From the NCBI GenBank assembly GCA_963783085.1, contig CAWAMJ010000008.1, positions 124,001 to 188,000 of the forward strand: a stretch of 64,000 nucleotides of DNA. The letters run 5' to 3'. The notes under the pieces were generated by a model, which ran no database searches, was not told the DNA's origin, and saw only the letters and a program-made list of their open reading frames with translations. Below, one piece after another: positions 7,994 through 17,120 of this stretch. The translations under genes were made by a program, and so were the position numbers. The DNA is from CAVYUC01 sp963783085 (GTDB lineage Bacteria > Bacteroidota > Bacteroidia > Bacteroidales > Prolixibacteraceae). Every line of letters begins with the position of its first letter. The first letter of the stretch is position 1.

Positions 7994-9352
7994 TTAATTC
8001 TGAATATTCGGGTGATTAAGTTCGTGCACAAAAAAAGCATTGTAAACCGCCCGTACACTTTTTTCCTTGTCGCTGGTTTTTACAATCAGATAGCTTACCA
8101 GGTCGGATGCGCCGGAGCCGCTAAGCACAACATTTATTTTATGCTTTGCCACGGCATTAAAAATTCGCGCGGAAACGCCGTAGTTCTGCTGCATTCCGTG
8201 GCCAACAATACCAATCAGCGAAACATCTTTCAGCAGTTTCGTTTCGCGGACCGATGAAAAACCAAGTTGCTGAATCAGTTGAATCGCTTTTTCACCAGTT
8301 TCCTTTTCCAAAATAAAATTGATGGAAGTTTGCGATGTAATTACCGATTTGATGTTTATTCCGTAATCATTTAAACGAGATGTTACTTTGGCAAGGATGC
8401 CAGGTTTCAGCCCCACTCCCGGACCATCGAGTTTTAACAGGGAAATATCATCGGAACAGGCTACACTTTTTACAATTTGTTCTTCAATAAAAGCTTCGGT
8501 GTTAATTACCGTCGTTATATTCCCGTCTGGCGAAGCGGTGTCAATAACAACAATAGGAATATGCTTTGTTTCCAATGGTTCAACGGTTCGCGGATGAAAA
8601 GAATAATGATCGAAATAAGCCAGTTCGCTTGCTTCGGAATAAGTTAATCTTTTTATTACCTGCGGATGGGGAACGATTAAAGGATCAGCCCGCTGAAATC
8701 CGGAATCAAGCCCCCACAATTCAAGTTTTTCTGCCTCCAGTTCCCTGGTCAGAAATGCTGCGGTATAATCAGCAGCCGATGTACCTGCGCGCGCTATTTT
8801 GTTTTCTTTGGTCATTCCGTATGAACCAGGCAATAAATAAAAACCGTCGGTTAACATTGCCAGCCGGTTTTTGCCCAAAGCGGTATAAGTTGCATTCCCG
8901 TAATCGGCAGTGACCTGCAAACCAATTTCTTCCGGGTAAATTATTTCTGCTTCCTTTCCGGAAGTATTCCACAATTCAAGTAAAATAGCAGCAGTGAGTT
9001 TTTCACTGAAACTTAAAACCTGATCGCGCAATGCTTTTGAATAATCGCCGATTAAAGCAATTCCTTTCAAAATATTAATTAGCTGAAGTAAAATTTTCTT
9101 GTATTCCGGACTGGACACAGAACCTGCTTTTTCAGTGAATATTGACTCCAGGTTTTTCTGAATTACATCGGTTTGCAGCGAATGTTGAAAAACCTGCTGA
9201 ATTGCTGATTCCACCTGTTCCTTAATTTCCGGCACTGCGGAAAATACAATGAAACTCCTGTTTCCTGAACGGGATAAATAACGTTTTAAGTGATGGATTG
9301 ATTGGGACTGGTTTATGTTGCTACCGCCCAACCGGATAATTCTGTCCGACAT
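7994..9352 (-). CDS. Aspartate kinase, divergent, with C-terminal ACT domains
   Basis: 452 residues in the order of lysC-type aspartokinases: amino acid kinase domain (about 1-285) and two ACT domains (about 300-450). Family blocks are clear in the second half, SEASELAYFDHYSFHPRT and IPIVVIDTASP. Two catalytic blocks are altered: the usual KFGGTSV is IIRLGGSNI, with Arg7 at the phosphate-binding lysine, and the usual RGGSDYTA is AGTSAADYTAA, which keeps Asp195. It may be a slow or regulatory kinase rather than a standard one. The position at the head of metY-metA ties it to methionine supply. Confidence 0.82.
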   Translation of the reverse strand: MSDRIIRLGGSNINQSQSIHHLKRYLSRSGNRSFIVFSAVPEIKEQVESAIQQVFQHSLQTDVIQKNLESIFTEKAGSVSSPEYKKILLQLINILKGIALIGDYSKALRDQVLSFSEKLTAAILLELWNTSGKEAEIIYPEEIGLQVTADYGNATYTALGKNRLAMLTDGFYLLPGSYGMTKENKIARAGTSAADYTAAFLTRELEAEKLELWGLDSGFQRADPLIVPHPQVIKRLTYSEASELAYFDHYSFHPRTVEPLETKHIPIVVIDTASPDGNITTVINTEAFIEEQIVKSVACSDDISLLKLDGPGVGLKPGILAKVTSRLNDYGINIKSVITSQTSINFILEKETGEKAIQLIQQLGFSSVRETKLLKDVSLIGIVGHGMQQNYGVSARIFNAVAKHKINVVLSGSGASDLVSYLIVKTSDKEKSVRAVYNAFFVHELNHPNIQN

Positions 9353-9409
9353 AAGAAAAAATTGAAATGGTAAAAAAATGGATTGTGTTGTAAACGCTCA
9401 AACCTGAAT

Positions 9410-9440
9410 GCCTTCAATCAGCGAAAAACCGAATGAAGGC
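9410..9440 (-). promoter_or_regulatory. Leader RNA hairpin before the aspartate kinase-metY-metA unit
   Basis: In the RNA, GCCTTCA pairs with TGAAGGC around a 17-base loop. The base of the stem touches the stop codon of the 30-codon leader ORF (9440-9442), and longer alternatives (CGCT with AGCG outside) are possible. No clear U tract follows, so translational rather than classical transcriptional attenuation is more likely. Confidence 0.45.
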
Positions 9441-9532
9441 TAGCGCATAGACATCAAAAGGGACGGCCAAACGAACCCAAAACAACAAGTTTTTGCTGTT
9501 CCTGATATTTTATTTTGAAAAACTGGATTCAT
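9440..9532 (-). CDS. Candidate leader peptide, 30 residues
   Basis: A short ORF starts at ATG 9532, about 18 bases after the predicted transcription start, and stops with TAG at 9440-9442. It begins MNPVFQNK, has a Cys-Cys pair in the middle (TCCFGF) and ends LLMSMR, with two Met codons in the last four. Ending exactly at a hairpin in the leader of methionine genes is what an amino-acid-sensing leader peptide would look like. It is too short for coding statistics and no homologue was looked up. Confidence 0.4.
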   Translation of the reverse strand: MNPVFQNKISGTAKTCCFGFVWPSLLMSMR

Positions 9533-9555
9533 TAACTACCGGTTTTGTTTGACTG

Positions 9556-9587
9556 CAAATATATATTGTTTTCCAAAAAACAACAAA
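9556..9587 (-). promoter_or_regulatory. Promoter of the aspartate kinase-metY-metA unit
   Basis: TTTG (9584-9587) and TATATTTG (9556-9563), 20 bases apart on the minus strand, fit the Bacteroidota -33/-7 consensus exactly. The start would be near 9550, giving a leader of almost 200 bases before the kinase ATG. Confidence 0.7.
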
Positions 9588-9794
9588 CCTATCTTGAATG
9601 AGTTCAAATAGAAATAACATTAAGTTTGAAAACGATTTTTGTGATGGGACATATCCGGCAGTTTTTCCGGTCGCCTTACTGCTGTTTTTATTTAACATTC
9701 GAACAGAAATGAACAAAATTCAATTATAAAAGTTAACTATGGCAGTTTAAAGAAGGAAATCGCAGGGCTGATTTTAATTTTATTTAAACTCAAT

Positions 9795-9802
9795 TAACTT
9801 TG
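9795..9802 (+). promoter_or_regulatory. -7 element of the fabI promoter
   Basis: TAACTTTG fits TAnnTTTG and lies 30 bases before the fabI ATG. No good TTG is seen at the right distance upstream. Between 9588 and 9794 I see nothing else but AT-rich sequence. Confidence 0.5.
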
Positions 9803-9831
9803 CGTCGAAAAACATTTCATTAAAAAATATT

Positions 9832-10698
9832 ATGAGTTACAAATTACTTGAAGGGAAAAAAGGAGTTATTTTTGGCGCCTTAAATCCGGATTCCATTGCC
9901 TGGAAGGTAGCTGAGCGGGCACACGAGGAAGGGGCAACAGTAATCCTGACCAATACAGCAATAGCCATGCGAATGGGTGAAACTCAGAAACTGGCTGAAA
10001 AATTGGGGACAATTGTCATTCCTGCCGATGCAACCAACGTTGATGATTTGCAGAACCTTTTTGTAAAGGCGATGGAACAGTTCGATGGCAAAACAGATTT
10101 CATCCTTCATTCTATTGGAATGTCGCCAAATGTTCGGAAAGAAAGGCATTACAGTGACCTGGACTACAACTATCTCGATAAAACACTTGATGTATCAGCC
10201 GTTTCTTTTCACAAGATGTTACAAACTGCCCGGAAACTGGATGCCATTAATGAATGGGGGTCGGTAGTTGCCTTGTCGTATGTAGCGGCACAACGTACTT
10301 TTTTTGGTTACAACGATATGGCCGATGCCAAGGCGCTTCTGGAATCGATTGCCCGGAGTTTCGGATACATTTACGGCAGGGAGCGCCACGTGCGGATAAA
10401 CACGATTTCGCAGTCGCCAACCGTTACCACCGCCGGAAGTGGCGTCAAAGGGTTCGATCGTCTGCTCGATTTTGCAGAACGCATGTCGCCGCTCGGTAAT
10501 GCAACAGCCGCAGAATGCGCAGATTACTGCATCACCCTCTTTTCAGATTTAACCAAAAAAGTAACCATGCAAAACCTTTTTCACGACGGAGGTTTTTCAA
10601 ATATGGGAATGAGCCTGCAGGCGTTGCAGCAATATGAAAAAGGCCTTCACCAAAATTGTGATTGCGGCCCGGCATCCGACGAACATCAATATGATTAA
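9832..10698 (+). CDS. fabI: Enoyl-[acyl-carrier-protein] reductase (NADH)
   Basis: 288 residues, short-chain dehydrogenase fold of the FabI type. The N-terminal nucleotide region GVIFGALNPDSIAW is the FabI form of the glycine motif; the catalytic pair is Tyr160 and Lys167 in the Y-x6-K spacing of FabI (YNDMADAK), preceded by Tyr150. It carries out the last reduction of each round of fatty acid elongation and is the target of triclosan-type inhibitors. It has about 30 extra C-terminal residues ending in a Cys-containing tail (NCDCGPASDEHQYD). It is a single gene with its own promoter and a strong terminator. Confidence 0.95.
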   Translation: MSYKLLEGKKGVIFGALNPDSIAWKVAERAHEEGATVILTNTAIAMRMGETQKLAEKLGTIVIPADATNVDDLQNLFVKAMEQFDGKTDFILHSIGMSPNVRKERHYSDLDYNYLDKTLDVSAVSFHKMLQTARKLDAINEWGSVVALSYVAAQRTFFGYNDMADAKALLESIARSFGYIYGRERHVRINTISQSPTVTTAGSGVKGFDRLLDFAERMSPLGNATAAECADYCITLFSDLTKKVTMQNLFHDGGFSNMGMSLQALQQYEKGLHQNCDCGPASDEHQYD

Positions 10699-10721
10699 GT
10701 TGTTGAACAAATTATAAAATA

Positions 10722-10748
10722 GAAAGGGCGCCTCGCGGGCGCCCTTTC
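10722..10748. terminator. Strong convergent terminator after fabI
   Basis: Perfect 11-base GC-rich arms GAAAGGGCGCC (10722-10732) and GGCGCCCTTTC (10738-10748) with a five-base loop, between fabI and the facing DUF349 gene. Confidence 0.85.
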
Positions 10749-10771
10749 CATTTCGTTTCTTTTATTTCTTA

Positions 10772-13045
10772 TTATTCTTCAGATTCATCCATTTCATCGA
10801 TTACCCGGATTTTATCTTTTAGGAATTCAATCTTTTCCCTGGTTTGTTCAATCTTTTTATTGACATCATCAATTAAAGATTCCGCATTTTTTGATTTGGC
10901 AAAAAAACCGATGTTGTTATCAAGCAGCACCAAATCGTTTTCCAGTTGTTTAAGCTTATTCATGTACTTATCCCGCTCCAGCCGCATTTTATTCTGGCCT
11001 CGTGACGATTCGGAAAACGACAACATTTTTGTTCTGAATTTCAGCAGATTATTTTTTGTTTCATCCAGATCCAATTCGTCGTACAACTTATTTATTGCTT
11101 CCCGGAATTTGCGTTGAATTTCATCTTTCTTTTTAATTGGAACATGACCGATTTCCGTCCACCGACGCTGAAAATCTTTCAGGATTTTCAGGTTTTCGTT
11201 TACATCGTTGGTCGACTTGAATTGCTGAATGTCTTCAACCAGTTGTTCCTTATTTTTCAGATTTTCAGTTTGTTCTGAATCGATGCTGGAAAAATGCTCT
11301 GATTTTTTTTCGAAAAAATAATCGCAGGCTGCCCTAAACCGTTTCCATACTGCATCGGACTGTTTCCGGGAAACTGGCCCGATTTCTTTCCACCTTTTCT
11401 GGATGTTTATGAAATCCTGAGTAGTTTTTTTCCAGTCGGTGCTGTCTTTTAACGCTTCGGCCTGCACACACAAATCAATTTTTTGCTGAAGGTTATTTTG
11501 TTGTAATTCTTTATTTTTTGAATAATATTCACGTTTGGCGTCAAAAAATGTATCACAAGCTTTGCGAAAACGGTCGTAAATTCTGTTGTTGTCTTTGCGC
11601 GGCGCAAAACCAATTGTACGCCAAACCTTCTGAAGTTTAATCACTTCTCTCGATTTTTCGTCCCACTCTTTGTGAGATGAGAAATCGATTTCGTTTATTT
11701 CTTCCACTTTTTCGCACAGAACTTTTTTTGCTTCCAGGTTCTTTTTTTGTTCCGACTTCCGGTCTTCAAAATACTCCTGGTGTTTTTTGTTGATTTTGGA
11801 AGTGGATGCTTTGAAGCGTTCCCAAAGATCATCTTTGTTTTCACGGGGCACAGGGCCTATTTCCCGCCACCGTTCGTGCAACTTTTGCAACGTATTGAAA
11901 GCTTTAACAATATTCGGTTCGACCAGTAGTTCCTCGGCCTGTTCACAGAGCGTGATTTTCATCTCCATGTTTTTCCTAAGATCGAGGTCGCGCAGCTCTT
12001 TGTTGATTTTAATATAATCATAAAAATTCTCGACGTGAAAATGGTAGGTTTCCCATAAGTCCTTCATTTTCGATTGCGGCACCAGGCCTATTTCACGCCA
12101 TTCCTGCTGAAGTTCCCTAAAATCGTTAAACGTTTTATTAATGGATTCTTCTTTATTGATTAAACCTTTTATATCCTCAATGATTTCATATTTCAGTTTT
12201 AGGTTTTCTTCCTTTTCAACCTCCAGTTTTTTGTTGAAATCAATTCTTAACTGGCGATATTTTTTCAGTAAATCCTTTATATCCTGTTCGTATGGATTTT
12301 CTTCCGCTTCAAATTCTTCTTCATCGCCGCCTTCTGCAATGAATTCTTTTTTTTGCGCTTCAATTTCTTCTTTGCGTTGTTTGTAAAATGCTGAACGAAT
12401 GGCATCTACCTCTTCTTTTACATCATGTTCCCCATCATTTTCCAACACATCCCGGAGTGCGTTTACCAGTTCAACCTGGTTAAGTTTATTATAGTCAGGC
12501 TTTTCTTTTTTAGGTGCTTTAACTTGATTCCTGACAACACGTTCAGCCTTATCCTCTGATTTTTTGGCGGCTTCCGGTTGTTCTGCCTTTTCATTTTCGG
12601 GTTCTGCTTTTTCATCAGCTACTTCTTCAACCCCCTCTTTTTGCTCCGGTTCATTCACCGAAGGACCGGATTTTTCCGCTTCCGAAAGTGTTGATCCCGG
12701 GGCTTCTTTTGCATTTATTTCTTTATCCGGGTTATCAGAATTTTTCTCCTTTTCTGCCGTCACAGCTGTTGATTCGTCTGGTTCTGATTTTACGTCCGTG
12801 CCTGAACCATTTCCACTTTTGTTGGCTTCTTGTTCTTCACCAGGATTACCGGAATCAATTGCCGGAGGAGTTTCTGTAATTTCGGGTTTCGAGCTTTTGC
12901 CAGCCTCTTCGTTGTTTGATTTTTCTGTTTCAACTGATTTATCTTCCCCGTCTGAAATTATCTCTTTTTCAGCATTTTCAAGGTCAGATTTTTCCATGCG
13001 TTTTAACTCGTCAGAGTTTTTAAGATCTTTAGGTTCCATTTCCAA
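10772..13045 (-). CDS. DUF349 repeat protein with long acidic N-terminus
   Basis: 757 residues. Residues 1 to about 190 are a low-complexity Glu/Lys/Ser/Asn-rich region, probably disordered. From about 210 on there are at least five DUF349 repeats, each with the pattern W-x-EIG-x-VP-x-(K/R)...(L/I)W-x-RF-(K/R), for example WREIGPVPRENKDDLWERF and WKEIGPVSRKQSDAVWKRF. The C-terminus (about 690-757) is a predicted coiled coil. DUF349 proteins of Bacteroidota are large, cytoplasmic and helical; no function is established. The gene is alone between two convergent or divergent neighbours. Confidence 0.9.
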   Translation of the reverse strand: MEMEPKDLKNSDELKRMEKSDLENAEKEIISDGEDKSVETEKSNNEEAGKSSKPEITETPPAIDSGNPGEEQEANKSGNGSGTDVKSEPDESTAVTAEKEKNSDNPDKEINAKEAPGSTLSEAEKSGPSVNEPEQKEGVEEVADEKAEPENEKAEQPEAAKKSEDKAERVVRNQVKAPKKEKPDYNKLNQVELVNALRDVLENDGEHDVKEEVDAIRSAFYKQRKEEIEAQKKEFIAEGGDEEEFEAEENPYEQDIKDLLKKYRQLRIDFNKKLEVEKEENLKLKYEIIEDIKGLINKEESINKTFNDFRELQQEWREIGLVPQSKMKDLWETYHFHVENFYDYIKINKELRDLDLRKNMEMKITLCEQAEELLVEPNIVKAFNTLQKLHERWREIGPVPRENKDDLWERFKASTSKINKKHQEYFEDRKSEQKKNLEAKKVLCEKVEEINEIDFSSHKEWDEKSREVIKLQKVWRTIGFAPRKDNNRIYDRFRKACDTFFDAKREYYSKNKELQQNNLQQKIDLCVQAEALKDSTDWKKTTQDFINIQKRWKEIGPVSRKQSDAVWKRFRAACDYFFEKKSEHFSSIDSEQTENLKNKEQLVEDIQQFKSTNDVNENLKILKDFQRRWTEIGHVPIKKKDEIQRKFREAINKLYDELDLDETKNNLLKFRTKMLSFSESSRGQNKMRLERDKYMNKLKQLENDLVLLDNNIGFFAKSKNAESLIDDVNKKIEQTREKIEFLKDKIRVIDEMDESEE

Positions 13046-13467
13046 AAAATTTAAATACCATCACACAAATGGTGTACATAATTATAACCCTACGAAAATA
13101 TACAATTCGACCTTAACACTCAAAGATTTTCATTGCAAAATTTACTTTCGCTCAACTTGTTAAAACGGAGTTACAAACATTTACAGGCGATAAATTTGAT
13201 CTTTGTAAATAAAACAGTTAGTTCTTTTACAATGGTTTCCAACTCGTGACAGAACTATTCCGGAAACAAAAATTGAGCAAAAAATTTGTTTTAGATAAAA
13301 AGGCAGATAGAAATACTTTTCCTGAATTGATGTTGAATAACATTTATAAAGTGTTTTAATTCAGCTACTAAACATGATTAAACTCTTTTATTACAAACCG
13401 GAAATTACTTATATTAACATGGCGTTTTATAAAGAATACTGTCGAAAATAATAAACCGGTAACCTAA
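13046..13467. other. Gene-free gap
   Basis: 422 AT-rich bases between divergent genes. A small hairpin, ACCAT/ATGGT, lies near 13057-13073. I found no convincing promoter pair, RNA gene or ORF, although the promoters of both neighbours must lie here. Confidence 0.5.
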
Positions 13468-13911
13468 ATGAAAATTTTCTTTCTCAGCAATCAGAATTCT
13501 TGCCGAAGCCAAATGGCAGAAGCTATACTGCGGAATTACGATCGCAATCTCGAAATCTATTCGGCAGGAATCGCCCCGGCCGACCATGTAAGTCCGGTTG
13601 CAATTGAAGTAATGAAGGAGATTGGAATCGATTTGAAACCACATGTGCCACAACATTTTTCGAAATTCAACCATCTTGAATTTGACTATTTAATCACAGT
13701 TGGCGACGGAACTGCAGAACAACTAAAAATTCCGCCGATTAATTGCAAACGCAAGATGCACCTTGGTTTTCATAATCCATATCAAAATTCGAAAAACAAA
13801 GAGGAAATAAAACAGAAATGCCGCGAAATTCGTGACGAAATCAAAATTGAGATGGACTACTTCTATCACCGGATGCTGAAAAGAAATGACGGAGGGGATC
13901 ATCAACTTTAA
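13468..13911 (+). CDS. Low-molecular-weight phosphatase / arsenate reductase-like protein without the nucleophile
   Basis: 147 residues of the LMW protein tyrosine phosphatase / ArsC fold: N-terminal P-loop and the SAGIAP block at about 32-37. The family P-loop is C-x5-R (CTGNSCRS); here it is SNQNSCRS, so the catalytic cysteine is Ser7 (codon AGC) while Arg13 is kept. The redox cysteines of thioredoxin-type arsenate reductases are also missing. It may bind phosphate-like ligands without turnover. It is a single gene with a terminator after it; no arsenic genes are nearby. Confidence 0.75.
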   Translation: MKIFFLSNQNSCRSQMAEAILRNYDRNLEIYSAGIAPADHVSPVAIEVMKEIGIDLKPHVPQHFSKFNHLEFDYLITVGDGTAEQLKIPPINCKRKMHLGFHNPYQNSKNKEEIKQKCREIRDEIKIEMDYFYHRMLKRNDGGDHQL

Positions 13912-13966
13912 CTATCAGCGACAGATTAAAATCTGCTCTGCATCTATTTTGAAAAACACGAAGCAA

Positions 13967-13997
13967 CGGCAGGAAAATGAATGAAGTTTTCCTGCCG
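13967..13997. terminator. Convergent terminator
   Basis: Perfect 11-base arms CGGCAGGAAAA (13967-13977) and TTTTCCTGCCG (13987-13997), between the phosphatase-like gene and the facing aminopeptidase gene. Confidence 0.85.
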
Positions 13998-14003
13998 TTT
14001 CAT

Positions 14004-15392
14004 TTATATCATTACTGTTTCTTCAACATCAACCGGATTGATTGGAACGCGTTCGCCAATGATTTCACTGCCGGTTTTGGTAACCAGAATATCGTCTTCC
14101 AAACGAATTCCGCCAAAATCGCGGTACTGGTTTATCTTTTCAAAATTGATAAAACCGGCATTGATTTTTTCTTTCTGCCATTTATCAATTAAGGCTGGAA
14201 TAAAATAGATACCGGGTTCGTTGGTCACCACAAAATTTTGCTGCAGCTTTCTACCCAATCTTAAATAAGCAGTACCGAACTGATCTACCGGTCTTGTTTC
14301 TTCGTCGTATCCCACGTAAATTTGCCCCAAATCTTCCATGTCATGCACGTCGAGCCCCATCATATGGCCCAGCCCGTGCGGAAAAAACAATGCATGAGCG
14401 CCGTTTTTCACCGCTTCTTTTACGTCGCCGTTCATTAGCCCGAGCTGTTTTAAACCGCTGGCAATTACCTCTGCTGCAGCCAAATGCACAGACAGATAAG
14501 TTACCCCGGGTTTGGTCAGTTCTTTCGCTGTATTATTGGCAGCAAGAACTATTTCGTAAATTTCGCGTTGTTTTTGGCTGAATTTCCCTCCTACCGGAAT
14601 AGTGCGGGTAAAATCGGAAGCATAATGCAATGAAGTTTCGGCGCCTGCATCAACCAACATCAGTTTGCCTTCTTTTAAATATTGCGAATGATCGTGGTTA
14701 TGCAACGTTTCGCCATTCTGCGACAAAATTACCGGAAACGAAATCATTCCACCGGCGGAATTTGCAATTCCCTCGAGTGTTCCTGCAATGGTTTGTTCCC
14801 AAACGCTGTCGTGCGCCATTTTCATAGCGGTTACGTGCATTTCATAACCAACAGAACATGCTTTTCTGATCTCTTCAATTTCTTCTGGTCCCTTCACCGA
14901 ACGTAAATCGATAACTGCTTTTACAAATTCCAGCGAAACAAATTCCTGTATCCTGAAAACAGAAATACCCGTTAATCTTTCGAGTAAAATTTTATTTTCG
15001 CCACGGTACGGAGGTAAAAAATGTATTTTTCTCCCCTGTTTTATGACCTCCGAAATAAAATCGAAAAGCTTTTTAAAAGCCGCTGTTTTTGCAATTCCTG
15101 CTTTTGCAGCATTTTCAGCCAGCGGGACCTGTGGCCCCATCCATATAATATCTTCAATTTCAACATCGTTGCCAAATACATATTCGTCGCCGCTGTCGAA
15201 ATCTATAACTCCTGCCAACCCGGGAAAATCCAAACCGAAAAAATACAGAAACGAACTGTCTTGTCTGAACCGATAGGTATTATCGGCGTAATTCATCGGC
15301 GATTCGCCATTTCCGGGAAAGAGTGCTATCCCTTTTAAATTTTTATTTTTCAGGTTGTTTCGTCTGTTGATATAAACATTTTTTTCGAACAT
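14004..15392 (-). CDS. Xaa-Pro aminopeptidase (M24B, aminopeptidase P)
   Basis: 462 residues: N-terminal creatinase-like domain (about 1-170) and C-terminal pita-bread catalytic domain. The dinuclear metal ligands are all visible: Asp in LVDAGAET, Asp in YASDFTRT, His in HGLGHMMGLDVHD, Glu in TNEPGIYF and Glu in GGIRLEDD. It removes N-terminal residues that precede proline, in the cytoplasm. No signal peptide is seen. It is single and its start at 15392 begins MFEKNVYINRR, normal for the family. Confidence 0.92.
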   Translation of the reverse strand: MFEKNVYINRRNNLKNKNLKGIALFPGNGESPMNYADNTYRFRQDSSFLYFFGLDFPGLAGVIDFDSGDEYVFGNDVEIEDIIWMGPQVPLAENAAKAGIAKTAAFKKLFDFISEVIKQGRKIHFLPPYRGENKILLERLTGISVFRIQEFVSLEFVKAVIDLRSVKGPEEIEEIRKACSVGYEMHVTAMKMAHDSVWEQTIAGTLEGIANSAGGMISFPVILSQNGETLHNHDHSQYLKEGKLMLVDAGAETSLHYASDFTRTIPVGGKFSQKQREIYEIVLAANNTAKELTKPGVTYLSVHLAAAEVIASGLKQLGLMNGDVKEAVKNGAHALFFPHGLGHMMGLDVHDMEDLGQIYVGYDEETRPVDQFGTAYLRLGRKLQQNFVVTNEPGIYFIPALIDKWQKEKINAGFINFEKINQYRDFGGIRLEDDILVTKTGSEIIGERVPINPVDVEETVMI

Positions 15393-15613
15393 TTTGTATT
15401 TTATTAAATTAGAATCTATCGCTTCGTTTTGAGAACAAGCATTAAAGATACTTTGAAATGAGTAATTTGCTGCTGATGAATCTCACCTATTTGTTTTCGG
15501 TATTAATAACACCAACTTAGTCAGCGGGTTTAAAGCAGGATTTTTTTACTGCTATTTGAACATTAAAATATAACCAGAAGCTAATTTTTCGCGTAAACGA
15601 AGAAAAAACTCAA

Positions 15614-16336
15614 ATGGGAAACGCTTTAACAATATACCTGAACAAGCGCCTGAAAAATGAACAAACTTACGGCAAAATACCACTGGTTCCCGGGCCGGTA
15701 ATTACCATTTCACGCGAAGTAGGCTGCAACGGACTTAAACTGGCGGGAAAAATAGTTAATAAACTAAACCAACAAAATTTCATTTCCGAATGGAAAGTAC
15801 TGAGTAAGGAAATTTTTCAGCAAAGTGCTAATGAACTGGGACTGGAACCTGAAAAAATCAGGCAGATATTCAAGCAAACCGACAGATATGTTTTTGATGA
15901 AATTATAAAAGCTTTTAACAGCAGGAATTTCAAAAGCGAACGAAAAATCGTAAAGTCGGTTATCGATATTGTTCGCACCTTTGCGGTGGATGGTTATTGT
16001 ATTATTGTTGGCCGCGCCGGACATATTATTGCAAAAGATATAGAAAATGCTTTTCACATCCGGTTGTTTGCCCCGCTGGAATATCGTGTGCAAACCATTA
16101 TGGAAAACCGCGAACTGGATCGCGAGGGTGCGCTTATATTTATTGAAAAAGTTGAGAAGGAAAGAATCGCCTTTCGGAAAGCTATCAGAGCCGAGCACCT
16201 GCATGATAATGACTATTTTGATATTCATCTGAACAGAGCATCGTTCACCGACGATGAAATTTTGGAAATTATTTGTTTGGCCGTACAAAAAAAAGGAATT
16301 CTGAAAGATTGTAAATTTAAAATGGAATACTATTGA
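15614..16336 (+). CDS. Cytidylate kinase-like family protein
   Basis: 240 residues. The segment ITISREVGCNGLKLAGKIVNKL (about 27-48) is the phosphate-binding start of the cytidylate-kinase-like family, which keeps the kinase fold but differs from CMP kinase; FAVDGYCIIVGRAGHII in the middle is the second conserved block. These proteins occur widely beside the true cytidylate kinase, and their substrate is not known. The ATG at 15614 follows a purine-rich stretch. The last base of the stop lies eight bases before the end of the facing ung gene. Confidence 0.8.
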   Translation: MGNALTIYLNKRLKNEQTYGKIPLVPGPVITISREVGCNGLKLAGKIVNKLNQQNFISEWKVLSKEIFQQSANELGLEPEKIRQIFKQTDRYVFDEIIKAFNSRNFKSERKIVKSVIDIVRTFAVDGYCIIVGRAGHIIAKDIENAFHIRLFAPLEYRVQTIMENRELDREGALIFIEKVEKERIAFRKAIRAEHLHDNDYFDIHLNRASFTDDEILEIICLAVQKKGILKDCKFKMEYY

Positions 16337-16343
16337 TGTTCCA

Positions 16344-17108
16344 TTAAAACAATTTTTCCGAAGATTTTATTCCCGAACTTAAATTAAATCCGGTCCAATC
16401 GATTTCCGGAATGAATTTTTTAAAACAATTTACATTTCCAAATAAAAAATCGTTATCCCTGTCCGGGGCATCATAACACATCATTGGATGTTGTGTTGTA
16501 ATTTTATTGTTGATTTTCAAATTTTTGGTGGCTTGCAAAGCATGGTTTCCCCACAAAAACCAGGTAATTTCGCTCCGGTTCTCATTGATGAAATTCAGCA
16601 ATCTTAATGTAAAAGCTTCCCATAATTTCTGATGACTTCCCGGCTTCCGTTTTTCGCAGGTGAATGAAGTATTTAGAAGCAAAACTCCTTGTTTTTCCCA
16701 GTGAGCAAATAATTTATCAGGCGGAAGAAGCGGAAATTCGTTATCGAATTTTTGTTTTATTTCATTAAATTTTAATGTTTTGCCTGAATATGCCTGATAC
16801 ATTGAACGAAGAATATTTTTCAGGGAAACATTTTTAAAAGCTGCATTCCACGATTTCAGGGTCCCCACTTCGAATGCCCGTCCGGTAGCTGCGCCGGATT
16901 GCGGATAAGGATCTTGCCCGAGTATGATAATTTTAGCGGATTGCAGCGGCATTTCCAGAAACCGAAGGACGTTGCCGGTTTCCGGTGTGAAGTCAACTTT
17001 TAAAATTTCGGTCTCAAGCTGAACCAGCAGATCAACATTTTCTTTGGTCAAAAACGTTTTCCAATCGTGGTGCACCTTTAACTTTTTCAATAAAACAGAA
17101 TCAATCAT
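16344..17108 (-). CDS. Uracil-DNA glycosylase
   Basis: 254 residues of the family 1 glycosylase type. The water-activating Asp66 is in ILGQDPYPQ, where most enzymes have DPYH; the substrate-clamp motif is HPMM in place of HPSPLS. NTSFTCEKRKPGSH and WFLWGNHA match the rest of the family. The same variant motifs recur in a Bacteroidota subgroup, so this is a lineage feature rather than decay. It removes uracil from DNA as the first step of base excision repair. It is a single gene. Confidence 0.85.
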   Translation of the reverse strand: MIDSVLLKKLKVHHDWKTFLTKENVDLLVQLETEILKVDFTPETGNVLRFLEMPLQSAKIIILGQDPYPQSGAATGRAFEVGTLKSWNAAFKNVSLKNILRSMYQAYSGKTLKFNEIKQKFDNEFPLLPPDKLFAHWEKQGVLLLNTSFTCEKRKPGSHQKLWEAFTLRLLNFINENRSEITWFLWGNHALQATKNLKINNKITTQHPMMCYDAPDRDNDFLFGNVNCFKKFIPEIDWTGFNLSSGIKSSEKLF

Positions 17109-17120
17109 TTCTCAATTTCC

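Noticed and set aside
9353..9550. SAM riboswitch in the leader of the methionine unit
   Set aside because: None of the SAM-I or SAM-II core sequences could be found by eye; the short ORF plus hairpin explains the leader better.
9510..9716. 68-codon ORF in the gap upstream of aspartate kinase
   Set aside because: It crosses the consensus promoter and has no family likeness.
12564..13163. 199-codon ORF opposite the DUF349 gene
   Set aside because: Its Ser/Phe-rich translation is the complement of the Glu/Lys-rich low-complexity N-terminus of the real gene.
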